Source: Turritopsis dohrnii
Taxonomy: Eukaryota; Cnidaria; Hydrozoa; Anthoathecata; Oceaniidae
DNA: 64,000 bases
Assembly: GCA_027922465.2 (NCBI GenBank)
Contig: BQMF02000059.1
Coordinates: forward strand, 620,001-684,000
Direction of reading: 5' to 3'
Positions 48,438-59,670 of the stretch are shown one piece after another; the stretch's first letter is position 1, and each line of letters opens with the position of its first letter. Made by a program: the position numbers and the translations under genes. The notes beneath the pieces are model-generated. The model saw nothing but the letters and a program-made list of their open reading frames with translations. It did not search any database and was not told the DNA's origin.

Positions 48438-49154
48438 ATTCCTGTTAACACAAACTCTGATTTGCGTTCTGGAGTCGAGTGCAAGAATTTTAGACACGCA
48501 AGAAAACGATACTGTTTTATAATCATTCGTTACGTAACAGACATAATCCAATTTGTTAATTGGATTTTTCAAATGAAGATCTTGGAAGATTTTTATTCTT
48601 CCTTTTATATTATTTACTTATAAGTATACAATAATTTATTTTAATCCTAATAATTTCGTCGACCTTACGATGATTTCATCGCTGACGAGTTGACTTATAA
48701 GCAAATAAAATAAAGTGACAAAAAAGAAACTGGAAAGAATAAAAATCAGTCGTTTTGCTCGGGATGAAATCAACAAAATAATTCATATCGATTTTGGAAG
48801 AACTAAACGAATACTAAGTTATTGAAGTTACCAGATAAAACTGAACACAATAACGTTTTCATGGAGATTTTGACGCTTTTATTTTGTTTTCTTACATACG
48901 CATGCATTTTTAACACTGAGTGATTTGATTCTTCGTTTCGTTATCACCAAGACAATCAAACATCTGATAACGTCTTTCCTGTCGTGTGGAACACCCTAAA
49001 GTCTTTTCTGTCGTGTGGACAAGCCCCTAATTATAACCATGGAAACTTTATCATTGGTTAAACCAAATGTTATAACCATGGAAACCAAATGTTATAGGAA
49101 AACAATTTTGTTTCTTAAGAAAGCAGTAAAATTTCACAACAAAGACTTTATGGC
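48438..49154. other. intergenic, upstream flank of the NIDO gene
   Basis: No exon is seen. A near-duplicate of TCTTTTCTGTCGTGTGGA occurs at about 48976 and 49001, and ATAACCATGGAAAC occurs twice near 49034-49085. The NIDO-gene promoter should lie just above 48437. Confidence 0.5.
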
Positions 49155-49156
49155 AT

Positions 49157-49187
<31 letters not shown>

Positions 49188-49455
49188 CGAATGTTTGCCC
49201 CAGGATAGCCTCTTCAGTTACTTAAGATTTTGTTATCAATGAGGGTCCTGCAAAGAATGTCTTTTAAAGAGCATTTAAAGCTGTAATGACAGAAACCGCT
49301 AAACTAGACAACCAACCTAGACATCATTCCTACTCCCTTCCTGAATGCTAAGCAGAGAGGAGTGATATACACTGTTATAGCCGCTGGTCGCTGGGATTGA
49401 ACCCTCGACCTCCCGAACAGGAAGCGAGCACTCTACCACACAAGGCAACCAGTAG
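49155..49455 (-). mobile_element. full-length tRNA-derived SINE, copy 1
   Basis: On the minus strand it starts near 49455 with a tRNA-like head carrying an A box (TGGTAGAGTGCTCGC) and a B box (GGGTTCAATCC). The body runs through GAGGGTTCAATCCCAGCG to AGGCTATCCTGGGGCAAACA, and it ends in a TAAA-repeat tail at 49155-49187. RNA polymerase III transcription is implied. Confidence 0.85.
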
Positions 49456-49608
49456 GTAAGGCATTATGTGCTTTATAGTTGTTCAATTTCTCGTGAAGCC
49501 AAAGCTTTGTGTGAGGATTAAATGTACTTGTGATGTCCATTCAATATTCTACATTCTTTGAATGAATATTATTGAACATTTTGCCACCATTTATTCAATA
49601 CTATGAAG

Positions 49609-49692
49609 CACAGGACCCTCATGATAGCAGTATTTAGTACTGAGAGGCTATCCTGTCAAAATGTTTGTTAAATAATAATAAAAATAATAATC
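49609..49692 (+). mobile_element. 3' fragment of the same SINE, opposite orientation
   Basis: CAGGACCCTCATGATA, GAGGCTATCCTG and an A-rich AATAATAATAAAAATAAT tail match the 3' third of the adjacent SINE copies but run on the plus strand. Confidence 0.7.
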
Positions 49693-49960
49693 TAAAAGAA
49701 TCACTCCCAGCGAAACGCTTCGTTGATCCTTTGCGTAAATCCCATCGAACGCTTTCGGTAGATGTTGTCTTAGCAACGAGTATAGAATATTTCATGTTGA
49801 AGAAAGTTCTTAGAGCATGTGACAACTGCTTACATACACAAACCATATTTATGAGCCAGAAGATTCATCAGGTTGTTTTAGATTCTACATTTTCACTTGA
49901 AGATAGGAATATGGCACATGTGGATGTGCCTCACACATTCTCATGAAACTCACGACATAT

Positions 49961-49992
<32 letters not shown>

Positions 49993-50281
49993 CGAATGTT
50001 TACCCAGGATAGCCTCTTCAGTTCCGTAAGGTACTGTTATCAATGAGGGTCCTGCGAAGGAGGTCCTAGAGCATTTAAAGCCCCCATTTGGGCTACGGAA
50101 GCTGTAATGACAGGAACCGCTCAACTAGACAACCACCCTAGACATCATTCCTACTCTCTTGCTGAGTGCTAAGCAGAGAGGATTGATTCACACTGTTATA
50201 GTCGCTGGCATGACTCGGTCGGGGATTGAACCCGCGACCTCCCGAACAGGAAGCGAGCACTCTACCACAAGGCTACCAGTC
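49961..50281 (-). mobile_element. full-length tRNA-derived SINE, copy 2
   Basis: Same family and orientation as the copy at 49155-49455: tRNA-like head with GTAGAGTGCTCGCTTCCTGT and GGGTTCAATCC near 50220-50275, body ending in AGGCTATCCTGGGTAAACAT, then a TAAA tail. It retains a segment (CCCCATTTGGGCTACGGAAG) missing from copy 1. Confidence 0.88.
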
Positions 50282-52320
50282 ATATAATATGTTTAATATG
50301 TTTTCGACATTCAATGGTATTTGGTGTATCATTTATATGAAAATAAATCAAATTGCTTTTACATCATCGGATATAAAATTTGTCAAAAGGAGGTAGTGGT
50401 ACACCTCATTGCTACTCTGGGGTCTGGGGTCTGGGGTCTCTGGAGTTCCCTGATGTCTGTTTAAAATTATTAGCAACCTGTATTGAAGTAAATACCTAAT
50501 TCTGGAAGACAGCAGAACTGGGTCAAGGTTATTCATTCCATTGGAAAAAGATTTGGCTTGTTAAAAAATCTTGGATTCAGCATGACCACCTAGCAACCAA
50601 TAAGGTGCTTTTAAATAGCCTTTCTAATTGTTGGAAAATTTGCTAATAAGCGAAAGCATTCAAAGTTCGCATCATACAGTGTCATATGTTTATGTTTAAT
50701 GAGCTGTGATGTCAATAGAGAGGATTAAATATTCCCATGGTAGGTTGTCTTCGTCACCCGGATTTTTCTCCACAACTAGGAAGTATAACATGTTACTTTC
50801 GTTGATATTATCATGTTAATTACCTTTCCTTCGTAGACAAGTAGACATCGGAATATCCAATACAATATGCTATGCTATAATTATTTGCCATTAAGTTTTT
50901 GTTTAAGAAGATTACAATATCTACAGAAGATAACGACAAGCAATATCCGACAATGTGACGTCACGACACGCAGTTGCTGGAGTTTCTTATTCAACCATGC
51001 AAACAAGATGGCGCAAACACCATGAACACGGTAAAATAGTTGACATTTTACTCTGGTTAATTCCATTAAAGAAGAAAGACTCTTAGCACCCAGGGATTTT
51101 CTGCCGACATCGGTATCTTAAAATTAAAAGTCTGGGTCCAAGATTGTATTCTACTCAACCAATTTTTTTAACGAATTCGTCACGTTACCATTGATTGATA
51201 TGAAAATTGTAGACTAATTGAAGTAATCCTAACATGGAAACGAGGTTCTTTTGAATAACTGAGTTCGAACGCGCCATACATTTGTATCAACTTCAAGAAA
51301 CTGTTATTCTTGAAAGAAACAAGCAAACATCAGTGAAGAGAAATTAATCGGAAGCTATTTTAAAACCCTGGGCTTACGAAAACAAACAGAGTGACAATTT
51401 AAAAGCCGCACAACTTTAAGAAAGAAAATAAATTAATCATCTGTTGCTTTAAGATTTGTGCGATTGTTTTCATGGATTAGTATATGACGGATATGCACAA
51501 CTTGATTTCAAATCAACCTGGTTATCACATGATAAATCATCATAAAATATGCAACCAGGGAGGAGAACAAAAATCGTTAAAAAGCCACTGGGATGAAGAG
51601 CATTCTTGTTGAAATAGCGTGTATATTTCTATAAAAGTGCACTCCTTCGCAGTTATTGTTCGACAAATTTGGCAACATCTGAATCTTTTCATAATAATGT
51701 TGTAGCTGTGAGCCTGATTCTTAAGATTTTTAAACACATCGAACTTAAATGCGACCGCAACAAATGTCATCAACTTTTTTTTACCAATATAACATCCAGT
51801 TCTTCATGTTGATGTAGAACTCCACCGCAGAGTTAATTCGTTAGTCAGTTTATATAAGATCCGTTTGTGACAAACATTATCTGATTCAGAAACGAAATTA
51901 TCAATCAATCATTCTAGCAAACTTTGCAATTGTCTATTTCTGGAAAATTTCCGGTGTTAAAGGAGAAGCTGAGGAAGTGTTGTTGATCTTTATGTTTGTT
52001 GCGAGAGGATGTTGTTTATTTATTTAAAAATCATAACTTTAAAGAAACCAGCCTGGCCACCTAGCAGTATAAAAACAGTAAAAGATCACCAATTGTCGGT
52101 TGATCAAAAGAACTCTAATAAGCCGGACTAAAAATTCGCCATGTGAATTATTATGTCAGAAATTGCGTCATTGATTAAAGGGAGAACTAAAGCAGATATT
52201 TTCATGTTTATGAATGACTTTTGATTGAACGAATGAATTTTTTCCTCTTAGCTTTCCCTTTAAAATCCCTTATCTGGAAGTCGGTTGTTTTGACTTTTAC
52301 TTAAAATTTTCTTTTGACTG
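50282..52320. other. intergenic, no gene seen
   Basis: No supportable exon. A GGGGTCTGGGGTCTGGGGTC short tandem is at about 50418. A dispersed repeat copy lies at 51590-51680 (TGAAATAGCGTGTATATTTC, then GTGCACTCCTTCGCAGTTAT). Confidence 0.5.
51590..51680. repeat. dispersed repeat copy
   Basis: Shares long blocks with 47665-47735 in the same orientation and partly with 6945-7030. No ends or target duplication could be defined. Confidence 0.6.
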
Positions 52321-52329
52321 AGCTTAAAA

Positions 52330-52891
52330 CAACGAAGTCAGATCGAACATACCACGGTGACCGACAAGAAGGTTCTGAGTGGCGTACACGTATACGGAAC
52401 TAGAGGTAAGATGATTGGCTGGCATGTACACATGTGGAACTAAATGCATTTCATAAGTTTTTAAACATATATATTAATATTGAATTAATTTGAATGATGT
52501 ATACATCCGTTCGAGCGACAGGATTCAATCATTAGACTTTACACGGTGTAAACCTTGTGAAATGTGTCTGGGTTAGTAAGGGTAACTTAGCTTTTTTTAT
52601 TAAATACTTTTATTATAAGTGTTTTCACCGTAACAATGTTTGAAACCTGTCACCCTGAACATACAAGGAAAAACTCAGACAGCTTCACAACGTGGATATA
52701 GATCTAAAGAACTGCATTATATACAAGCATTTGATCATCCTTGCCCATACTTACCTCGATTTGATGAGTTTCTTTGTTCCCATGACAATTATGTAATGAA
52801 TAAAAATTGTTCACGTGAAAAACGTTGTGGAATTGCAAATGAATATCAACATAGAAACGAGGTTGGACAACTCAGCTCGAACTCAACGTAA
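52330..52891 (+). CDS. putative exons of an unrecognised small gene (low confidence)
   Basis: An open stretch at about 52350-52415 is preceded by an AG and ends in AGAG|GTAAGA. A second open stretch to the stop at 52889-52891 encodes a tail with four Cys (PCPYLPRF, FLCSHDN, NKNCSREKRCG). A possible acceptor precedes 52676. The phases of the two do not join directly, and no start exon was found. The Cys spacing matches no domain I know. It could be two exons of a gene with a missing middle exon or chance ORFs. Confidence 0.25.
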
Positions 52892-54086
52892 AAACATGAA
52901 TTTGAGGAAGGTGTATTGTAAAATGCAGAACACAGAGCAAATTATTCTATACCAAGAAACCTTTTAACTCTATGTTCTTCTTGATTTTTCATGAAATCAG
53001 TACTTCATAAACTCAGACGAAAAATAAAATTTAACAGAAATTTCTCAAATCTCTGTTTAAACATCGTGTTAACAACAAGTACTATAGCCTCGTTTTAAAG
53101 ATTTTAATGTGGAATGGAAATAACAAGTAAATTGTAATAAGAAATGTAATCAGTGAAACAACAGAATGTTTAGAAACGAGGCGAAACTTGATAGCGAGGC
53201 AAGAGAAATTCGGGAAAGGTTTATTCGGAGTGTGGCTTGAATGTTTATAATTTTGTCAAGCAAAAATCACGTGACCAAATGTTTATTGTGTTCTCATACA
53301 TTGCCGTTAGGACTTTAGATCATACTTGCCAACTTGAAACATCTTGTCATCAAGACGGCAATCAAACAGCATTTTGCGCCCTTTAAATTAAAAAGAATGA
53401 CAAACAAATGTTTGACTCTCTCTTGTGGAGATTTTATAAAAAAAAAACAGTTGACACAATTTTCTCATGACCTTTCATAATAGATCATTAGTTTTATATA
53501 GTTCAAGAAACTTTCAATGATTGAAAAACTATCGATGGATATCGTTTGAATCGTTTATTGTTCGAGTTATTGTCGAATGATGGCTTTACGGTAAAAGAAG
53601 GGACTTTTGTTAAAAGTTCAGTTCCATCATGAAAAATGATTTTTACCCGTTTTGAAAATAACATACAGACCAATAACACCAATCCGAGTTGTTTTTTTGT
53701 TATGGGAATTTTTCTGTCGTGATGTTTTTGAATTCATATTCATATGTTCTCCTTCCCTTCACTTGCTTCTATTTGCGTTTCTGATACTCTCCCAATCACA
53801 TTTAATATCAAAAATATCAAAATTTCTCAAAAATTGTCTAAAGTAGATAATAAAGACAGGGAGTATACGTCCCATCAAAATAAACGCAATCCGAAGAAAT
53901 CCCCGATTTTCTTCAATTCAAAGAGCCGGATGGCGCAGGCTTAATCTTTGCATATCCTTCAGATAGATTTCCATATAATTGAAAACTGAAATGACGTTAT
54001 TGATAAAACAACAGCACCATAAAAAAAAATTAATTCAAAAAACAAACAAACGATTATGTACTTCCCTCCTTTTCTCGTCAAATCAA
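52892..54086. other. intergenic, no gene seen; MITE fragment
   Basis: Apart from a fragment with AAACGAGGCGAAA and AAATTCGGGAAAGGT (about 53170-53225), related to the innermost MITE at 21625-21842, nothing coding is supported. Short hydrophobic plus-strand ORFs lack splice or domain support. Confidence 0.5.
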
Positions 54087-54168
54087 ACCTCGTGCCCAGG
54101 GCTCTTTGTCTCTTTTTAACATGAGAATGATGAGACGAAAGCAGACAAACGGCTCTGGGTACGAGGTT
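54087..54168. mobile_element. 82-bp palindromic MITE
   Basis: AACCTCGTGCCCAGGGCTCT faces the complement of GGCTCTGGGTACGAGGTT, with GTCTC / GAGAC pairing inside. CCTCGTACCCAG-type ends are common in marine-invertebrate MITEs (general knowledge). Confidence 0.8.
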
Positions 54169-54660
54169 ACATCAAGTCAAAATTTTAAGTTGAGATTGTC
54201 AGTATGTGAAAGCTTCATTTCAAAGGGAACAGACCGAACAGTGCTATAAGATATGAGTGTCAAGAGATTTTTTACTTTAAACTTCTGCTGAATCTTCTTT
54301 GTTTTGTAATTGTATGTTTGAAACCTTTCTAATTTCAAAATATTGATGTATTTTTTTATAAACTTACATTTTGTATTTTTGTTACATATTTGCTTCTTCT
54401 GATTTGTTTATTCTTGGCAGTTGTTCTAACAGACAATCTGGAACTCACAGTCATTCTTTTGTGTTTCTGCCTGAAAAGTGTGAACATATATTTTGAGCAT
54501 CATGCAGAAGAAATAGACAAAACATTTCATCTCGCTTGAAAATGAAAATATATAAATTCATGTATTGCTGTTTTCATATCTTACTTCACGTTCACATCCC
54601 GCCATGTTGACTTGATCAAAACATTCACAAATAACCTCTTCCCGTTTTAGAAACACAACC

Positions 54661-57000
54661 ATGGACACACTAACAATTTTGATTACTTTGTTATTTATCA
54701 CCACTAACTTGTATGTGTGTGAGGCCAAAAGAAAAAGAAAAAGTATGGTAAGTTTAATTTGAATTTTATTGACCATCTCATTCCCAGGAACAAGCAGTTT
54801 GATGATCTAATGCTAAGTTGGATACGCTACATATGCTTGAGTGTTCAGTATGACAGGGAATGCATTCAAGTTGCGTGGAAGATACCAACCATTTTTCCAA
54901 AAATAAGCTATGCTGTATTTGAATACCTTTTTACGAGTTCATATTGCTTTTTTAGCGTATATTGGACGCTGTCAAATTTTCCCTAGTGATGAAAACATAG
55001 CATTTTCATATTATCAATAAGGAAGCTACTCTATTGCTCTAACAAATGTAAGTAACTTTTTTGGGTTTAGATTCTGAACAACACCCTCTCCTCACAACAG
55101 ATGGAGATGATTAAAAGGTCATGGTTTGACTTACTAGAAGAAAATGACGAAGCTCATAAGAAAAGGATAGAACAAAGAAAATTGAAGAAACAGCTGAAAA
55201 TCGCCAAAGTTTCGAAACAAGTAAGTGAAACATTCAACACACATAAATCCTCTACGCCGAAGTAATAATCTGAATCCTCTACGCTGAAGTAATAATCTGA
55301 TAGGATTTGTGTCATACAACTGTCTGGCACAGTTTGAAAACACCATAACTGATATTTTATATCTTTAATTTGTGGCAGTATGAACTTGTTGGACCTCCTG
55401 GTCCCCCAGGTCCACCTGGTCCACCTGGAACATTGGCTACTCATGTCTCTCAAGATCAGTTGATGTCTGAATTCAGAACAATAATTAAAGGTATGCACAA
55501 TTTTCAAATCTATCTAAAAACTATACCTCGCAACCACTTTTAACCATCATCATTCATTTTATTTATGTTAATTCCATAGCAACCGCTGATAAGAGGGTAA
55601 AGAAATATGGCGGAGGTCAAGTAGGTTATTAACTCGTCATTAGTAATCCACCTACACGTGGTCAGAGAGTCACTCATGAAAATTCTTTACAATGACAGCC
55701 TTTTATTGCTCAACTCGTGTGAGCATGCACATTGTTTTTAAATTTCTTCTTTGTCATCTTCTTCAGCAGATCAGTTTTATGGCGGCGGGCGTACCAGATG
55801 TTTTGTCAGCATTTTTAATCGAGTTAAAAGAAAACGTGGTTGTACCAAAGAAGACTTTCGCGTTCCTGAGAGGCTTTCATGTAAGTTTTGACGAAATTAG
55901 ATACAGTATATGATTGAGTAGCAGGTAATGTGAGGAGCTCAATCTTTATGGCAACCTCCTGTATGTGAAAAGACAAAATAAACCAGTTGATATTTTATGG
56001 TTACCAAGTCCTGGATTTCTCCATAGAGATACAGGAATACATTATTCATTTCTATACCTTCTCAAAAGATAAGGACAATTCTAATCGTGTCTCTTTGTGG
56101 AGACATTCAGTAACCAACGAAATTTTCTTTGTTAGCATGATAGGGCCGGCACGTTTGTTCGTGGTAGCGGTTTGGACTTGCATAATGGAAGATACGTCGC
56201 ACCGTACACTGCTATATACAGATTCCAAGTGACATTAAACATTGCACGGCCATTTAAGATTACCAGCTTGAAACCTCATAATGCGATCACTGTCCGAGTA
56301 TGCATCAACAGTGCCTGTGAGAAAAACCTGTAAGTAACGCAATTCATTATCTCCTGTATCACTGGCCTGTATCACCACCCAGTATTTATTTGAAATTTTG
56401 TGTTGAAATCAAGTGCTGAAATCAAGTCAATTTAACATTTTGGTCTCAATTTTTGAAGCGCTTTTATGAAAACGAGGTGACAGCTACAATAATGTAATCC
56501 ATGTGAATAAAATTATATTGTTATGGTGTTAATGGGACTAAGTGATAAATTTTTAACTCCATTGGAATCCTTCCTTCATACAGGTCTTTAAAATTTCGCA
56601 GTGGCATATCCTCCAACTCGAAGATTTTTACCATCAACGTATCCGGGCATTTATATCTACAGGTAGAACATTTTATCTTCCATCAAACCACGTCTGTTAA
56701 ATATTATGACCGACAGTCGACTTAATTTTCACGGCAGAATGACGTAGAAATTAAGCCAGGACGTCAATTGGACCATATGTTAACCTTTTCCTTAATTGGT
56801 GAAACACACACCACAAGTGATCGCAGAGGATGGAGGTTAATAACACTATGATAATACAGGAGTATAATACTTGTCTATAATACTAGTCGCTCACTTTTTA
56901 GAAAACACAGTATGTCGAAGTGGTGGTAGAAAATACAGCAGCCAATAAGATTACTGTTTTGTCCGACTCCACATTCACTGGATATCTAGTAGGTGCCTAA
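54661..57000 (+). CDS. collagen-C1q/TNF-related secreted protein, adipolin/erythroferrone-like (eight exons, 281 aa)
   Basis: Exons: 54661-54747, 55101-55220, 55379-55490, 55580-55620, 55767-55880, 56136-56329, 56584-56662, 56902-57000; phases agree. The leader MDTLTILITLLFITTNLYVC is a signal peptide. Residues 30-69 are basic (RIEQRKLKKQLK). A short collagen-like GPPGPPGPPGPPG follows at about 74-86. The C-terminal 155 residues are a C1q/TNF-like beta-sandwich of the CTRP12/erythroferrone type: AFLIELKENVVV, FVRGSGLDLHNGRYVAP, YRFQVTLNI, VCINSACEKN, FTINVSGHLYLQ and the closing FTGYLVGA. Vertebrate relatives are trimeric hormones acting on metabolism or BMP signalling; here only the fold can be claimed. 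An additional spliceable exon at 56738-56835 would replace the last strand. Confidence 0.9.
56738..56835 (+). other. possible alternative exon of the C1q/TNF-related gene
   Basis: A 98-nt open stretch begins after TTTTCACGGCAG and ends at GGATGGAG|GTTAAT. Inserted between exons 7 and 8 it stays open (NDVEIKPGRQLDHM and so on) and shifts exon 8 into a frame ending after KHSMSKWW. The standard join gives the conserved last strand, so this would be a truncated isoform. Confidence 0.4.
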
Positions 57001-57614
57001 AATAAATCAAAATGGTAGCTGAAGCTACGCGAAACGTTTCCTATATGTTGACTCAAAAGTTCAAAAGAATAAAACTGAAAAGATTGAACTTTCAATGATA
57101 TTTAATAACTCATTCCTGGAACTTGGCTTCCAGGTACTATTTGTAGAAAAGTATTTTGTATTTAATTTATTAGCGAAATGTTATTAGCAGCGTATATATA
57201 TATATAAATATAATATATATGGAACTCTATATAAATAAAAAAGGTAGTTCAAACTATGTATATTAGTTCATCATTCTCATCCCTATGGCAACAAACGTAA
57301 GTGAGAAGAAGCTCTTAAAAGAAGGTTAGTGATTACTAGCCCAGCTTTTGAATCATAGTATTAATAAATAAAGCACCTTTCACCGAAATTCGTGAGATGA
57401 ATCCTATAAAGGCTGGTAGAAGCTTTTAAGAATTATACAGGAGAGCAAAGTAAATATGGCACGGAGTGACTCTGTTTCCGATAGTTACAAGAAATCATGG
57501 TGGCCTTTGAAAAAATGCATTAAGCACATGTGTATCTGACTCCACTTGCTCTGGAAGAACGTTAACAGAGTGTCGGATATAATTAGGCTAACTGTGATAG
57601 ACTGATTAGACTTA
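57001..57614. other. 3' flank of the C1q/TNF-related gene, no gene seen
   Basis: A (TA)n-rich patch sits at about 57193-57220. No coding signal was found. Confidence 0.5.
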
Positions 57615-58810
57615 AAGGAGTGGTATCGTCATTTCAAATTTTATGACAAATTTTAGTTTAAAAAATGTATAGTTAACCTGCGTTAAAGCTTTTTTAAAAA
57701 ACGTTTTACTTCCGAAGATATTGAGTTTTTAATTTTTTTATAAACCCCCGTCTTTTTTTCTGATGAAAAGCGTGTGACGTCATTGAAGAAGTTTCGTTTA
57801 TTTTTACTTGTTATGTCAGTGCAAAGGAGCGTATTAGTTTCTCATGTTTTCAAAAATCATGAGTGAGAATTCAAGTGAAGAGGAATCAGATGTTCTCAGC
57901 GAAGATGAAGAATGTAGCAATGAGTTTTATTCAAGGATTTTACAGAGAATTTTAGCGGTTTGAGCAATATAGTTTTGACCCAGTTGCTGTAAAGAACATA
58001 TGAAGAAGTCCGGATGATGATTTTGATGACGAAAATGCTTTACCGGAGAGAGTTGGCAACAAACAGTGATGCAAATGTGTTGCAAAGAAGTTTATGCGAT
58101 CGAAGACGATAAATTTCAAAATAATTTTTTGTAAAAATCAAAACGCAAAAAAAAAAAAAATACATGCAATATTGAGTTGATCATTGATCGTAGTAAAATT
58201 CATATATTGAAAGTTAACGTTTTTCCAATTTTCCGTTTTCAATAGAATCAATAGCTCATTCTATGAAAACAATAATGAAATAATCGGTGAAACGGAATAA
58301 TATTCAAATGCCCAGTTCGAAGAGAAACACGAAAACAAAAATCGAAAAAACACTTGCACACAGAAAGTAAAAGTTCACCTATGTATAACGAAAAGTGTAG
58401 ATAAAACATTAAAGTAAAACTCCTTATAACATGTTTACCATCAAATTTCTTCCAAAACATGACTCTTTAAAATATATAAGTGACGTAAAGATGGAAGATT
58501 GGCCTCGCTTCAACTTTGAAATCCATTTTTTTTTTTAAATATGAATTTTAGCTAATCTAAACAAACTAATGTTCTGTCCTTTGGTTGAGTCACTGTCACA
58601 TCCCACAGCAGCACAAATAACCATGTTTTTCACTAGATTTAAAAAAAATACTTAGTTATTGCTTGAATTTCAAAGAACACTCGCTCGATTTGAATGCAAA
58701 ACATCGCATCAACACTGAATATAACTTCTTCAATGACGTCACATAATTATTACTAATTTATTCAGCGTTTTAAGCCTATGTTTTAAAGTGGCATTTTATA
58801 GCGAAAAAAA
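57615..58810. mobile_element. inverted-repeat element of about 1.2 kb carrying a broken ORF
   Basis: GTGACGTCATTGAAGAAGTT near 57772 is matched in inverse by AACTTCTTCAATGACGTCAC near 58724, and flanking TTTTAAA / GTGGCAT-type bases extend the symmetry loosely. The interior carries the coding remnant at 57859-58110. Exact ends are uncertain. Confidence 0.5.
57859..58110 (+). pseudogene. decayed P2X7-intracellular-domain-like fragment
   Basis: An ATG opens MSENSSEEESDVLSEDEE. A frameshift leads to YSFDPVAVKNI, a stop, then RSPDDDFDDENALPERVGNK and a remnant of a Cys motif (CKCVAKKF). The order (acidic start, Y-F-P-V block, R-GN, C-C) resembles the widespread P2X7 C-terminal zinc-binding-like domain found in repeat-borne genes of cnidarians (recalled family pattern). 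Stops show it is dead. Confidence 0.4.
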
Positions 58811-59670
58811 GACTTTTTTTTTCCAAATTAAATTTATTTTGTAGTATCTACATTAAAACAAGGGATATACGAAGAAAAAAAAAAAAGAACCACAATAATA
58901 TTCGATTGATGCTATAAATTCTATAAAATTGCCACCTGCGTTATTTCCACAGCCTAAACGTTGACCAACGAATACGCGTGACCTTATGTACCTTACGGTA
59001 AAGAAAAAGTCGGCAAAAATATTAGTCACTTGGAAAATATTTAGTCACTTTTTGCCGACCAATTTCCAAGACAAAATATGTCGAAGAAAGTTTGGATAAT
59101 TTGAAAGTTTTTTTAAGAAGTAAAATACAACACCAAAAGGAAAGGTTAGGTAAATTAGGTTAATTAGTCAATTTCAATAACAGTTTTTTTTCTTCATTTG
59201 TGTATTTTCGTTATTTTGTTCTTCTTGACCTTTCCTTTTGTTCTTGTTCAGTTTGTGTTTCTCATGGCGGCACTTGTTCTTCTTTGATTTCAATTACATT
59301 TTCATTTTCATATTGGCAACACAGAGAAGAAAGATCGGTAAAAAGTAGTTTGGCAAGTAGTTTTCTGAAAAAAAAATCGGCAAAAAAGTTAAGTCCGCCA
59401 AAAAGTTTGTCGTTATATTATATTCTTAAGTTATATTCTCGAAATATAGGAACCACTGAAGCTGAAAAGTTTTGTTAATGATAAACATCATTATTATTCA
59501 AGATGAAAACGAGGCGAGGTTGGTGGCGTATGCGATGGCCTTATCGATAGGCGAGAGATCAACTTAACATAAAAATTTATATGATTATATGAAACGGATT
59601 AAACAGGTTTCGGATTACAGGCGGGTTGGTAAGGGAAGGTGAGAGGAAAAACCGAACTTAGTAATTGAAA
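58811..59670. other. intergenic, repeat-like patches
   Basis: AGTCGGCAAAAATATTAGTC and its partial inverse near 59010-59075, and AAAATCGGCAAAAAAG near 59380, point to decayed foldback sequence. No gene is supported. Confidence 0.4.

Noticed and set aside
49015..49242. Plus-strand frame with LFIYLFIYLF repeat
   Set aside because: Product of the TTTA repeat tail of a SINE.
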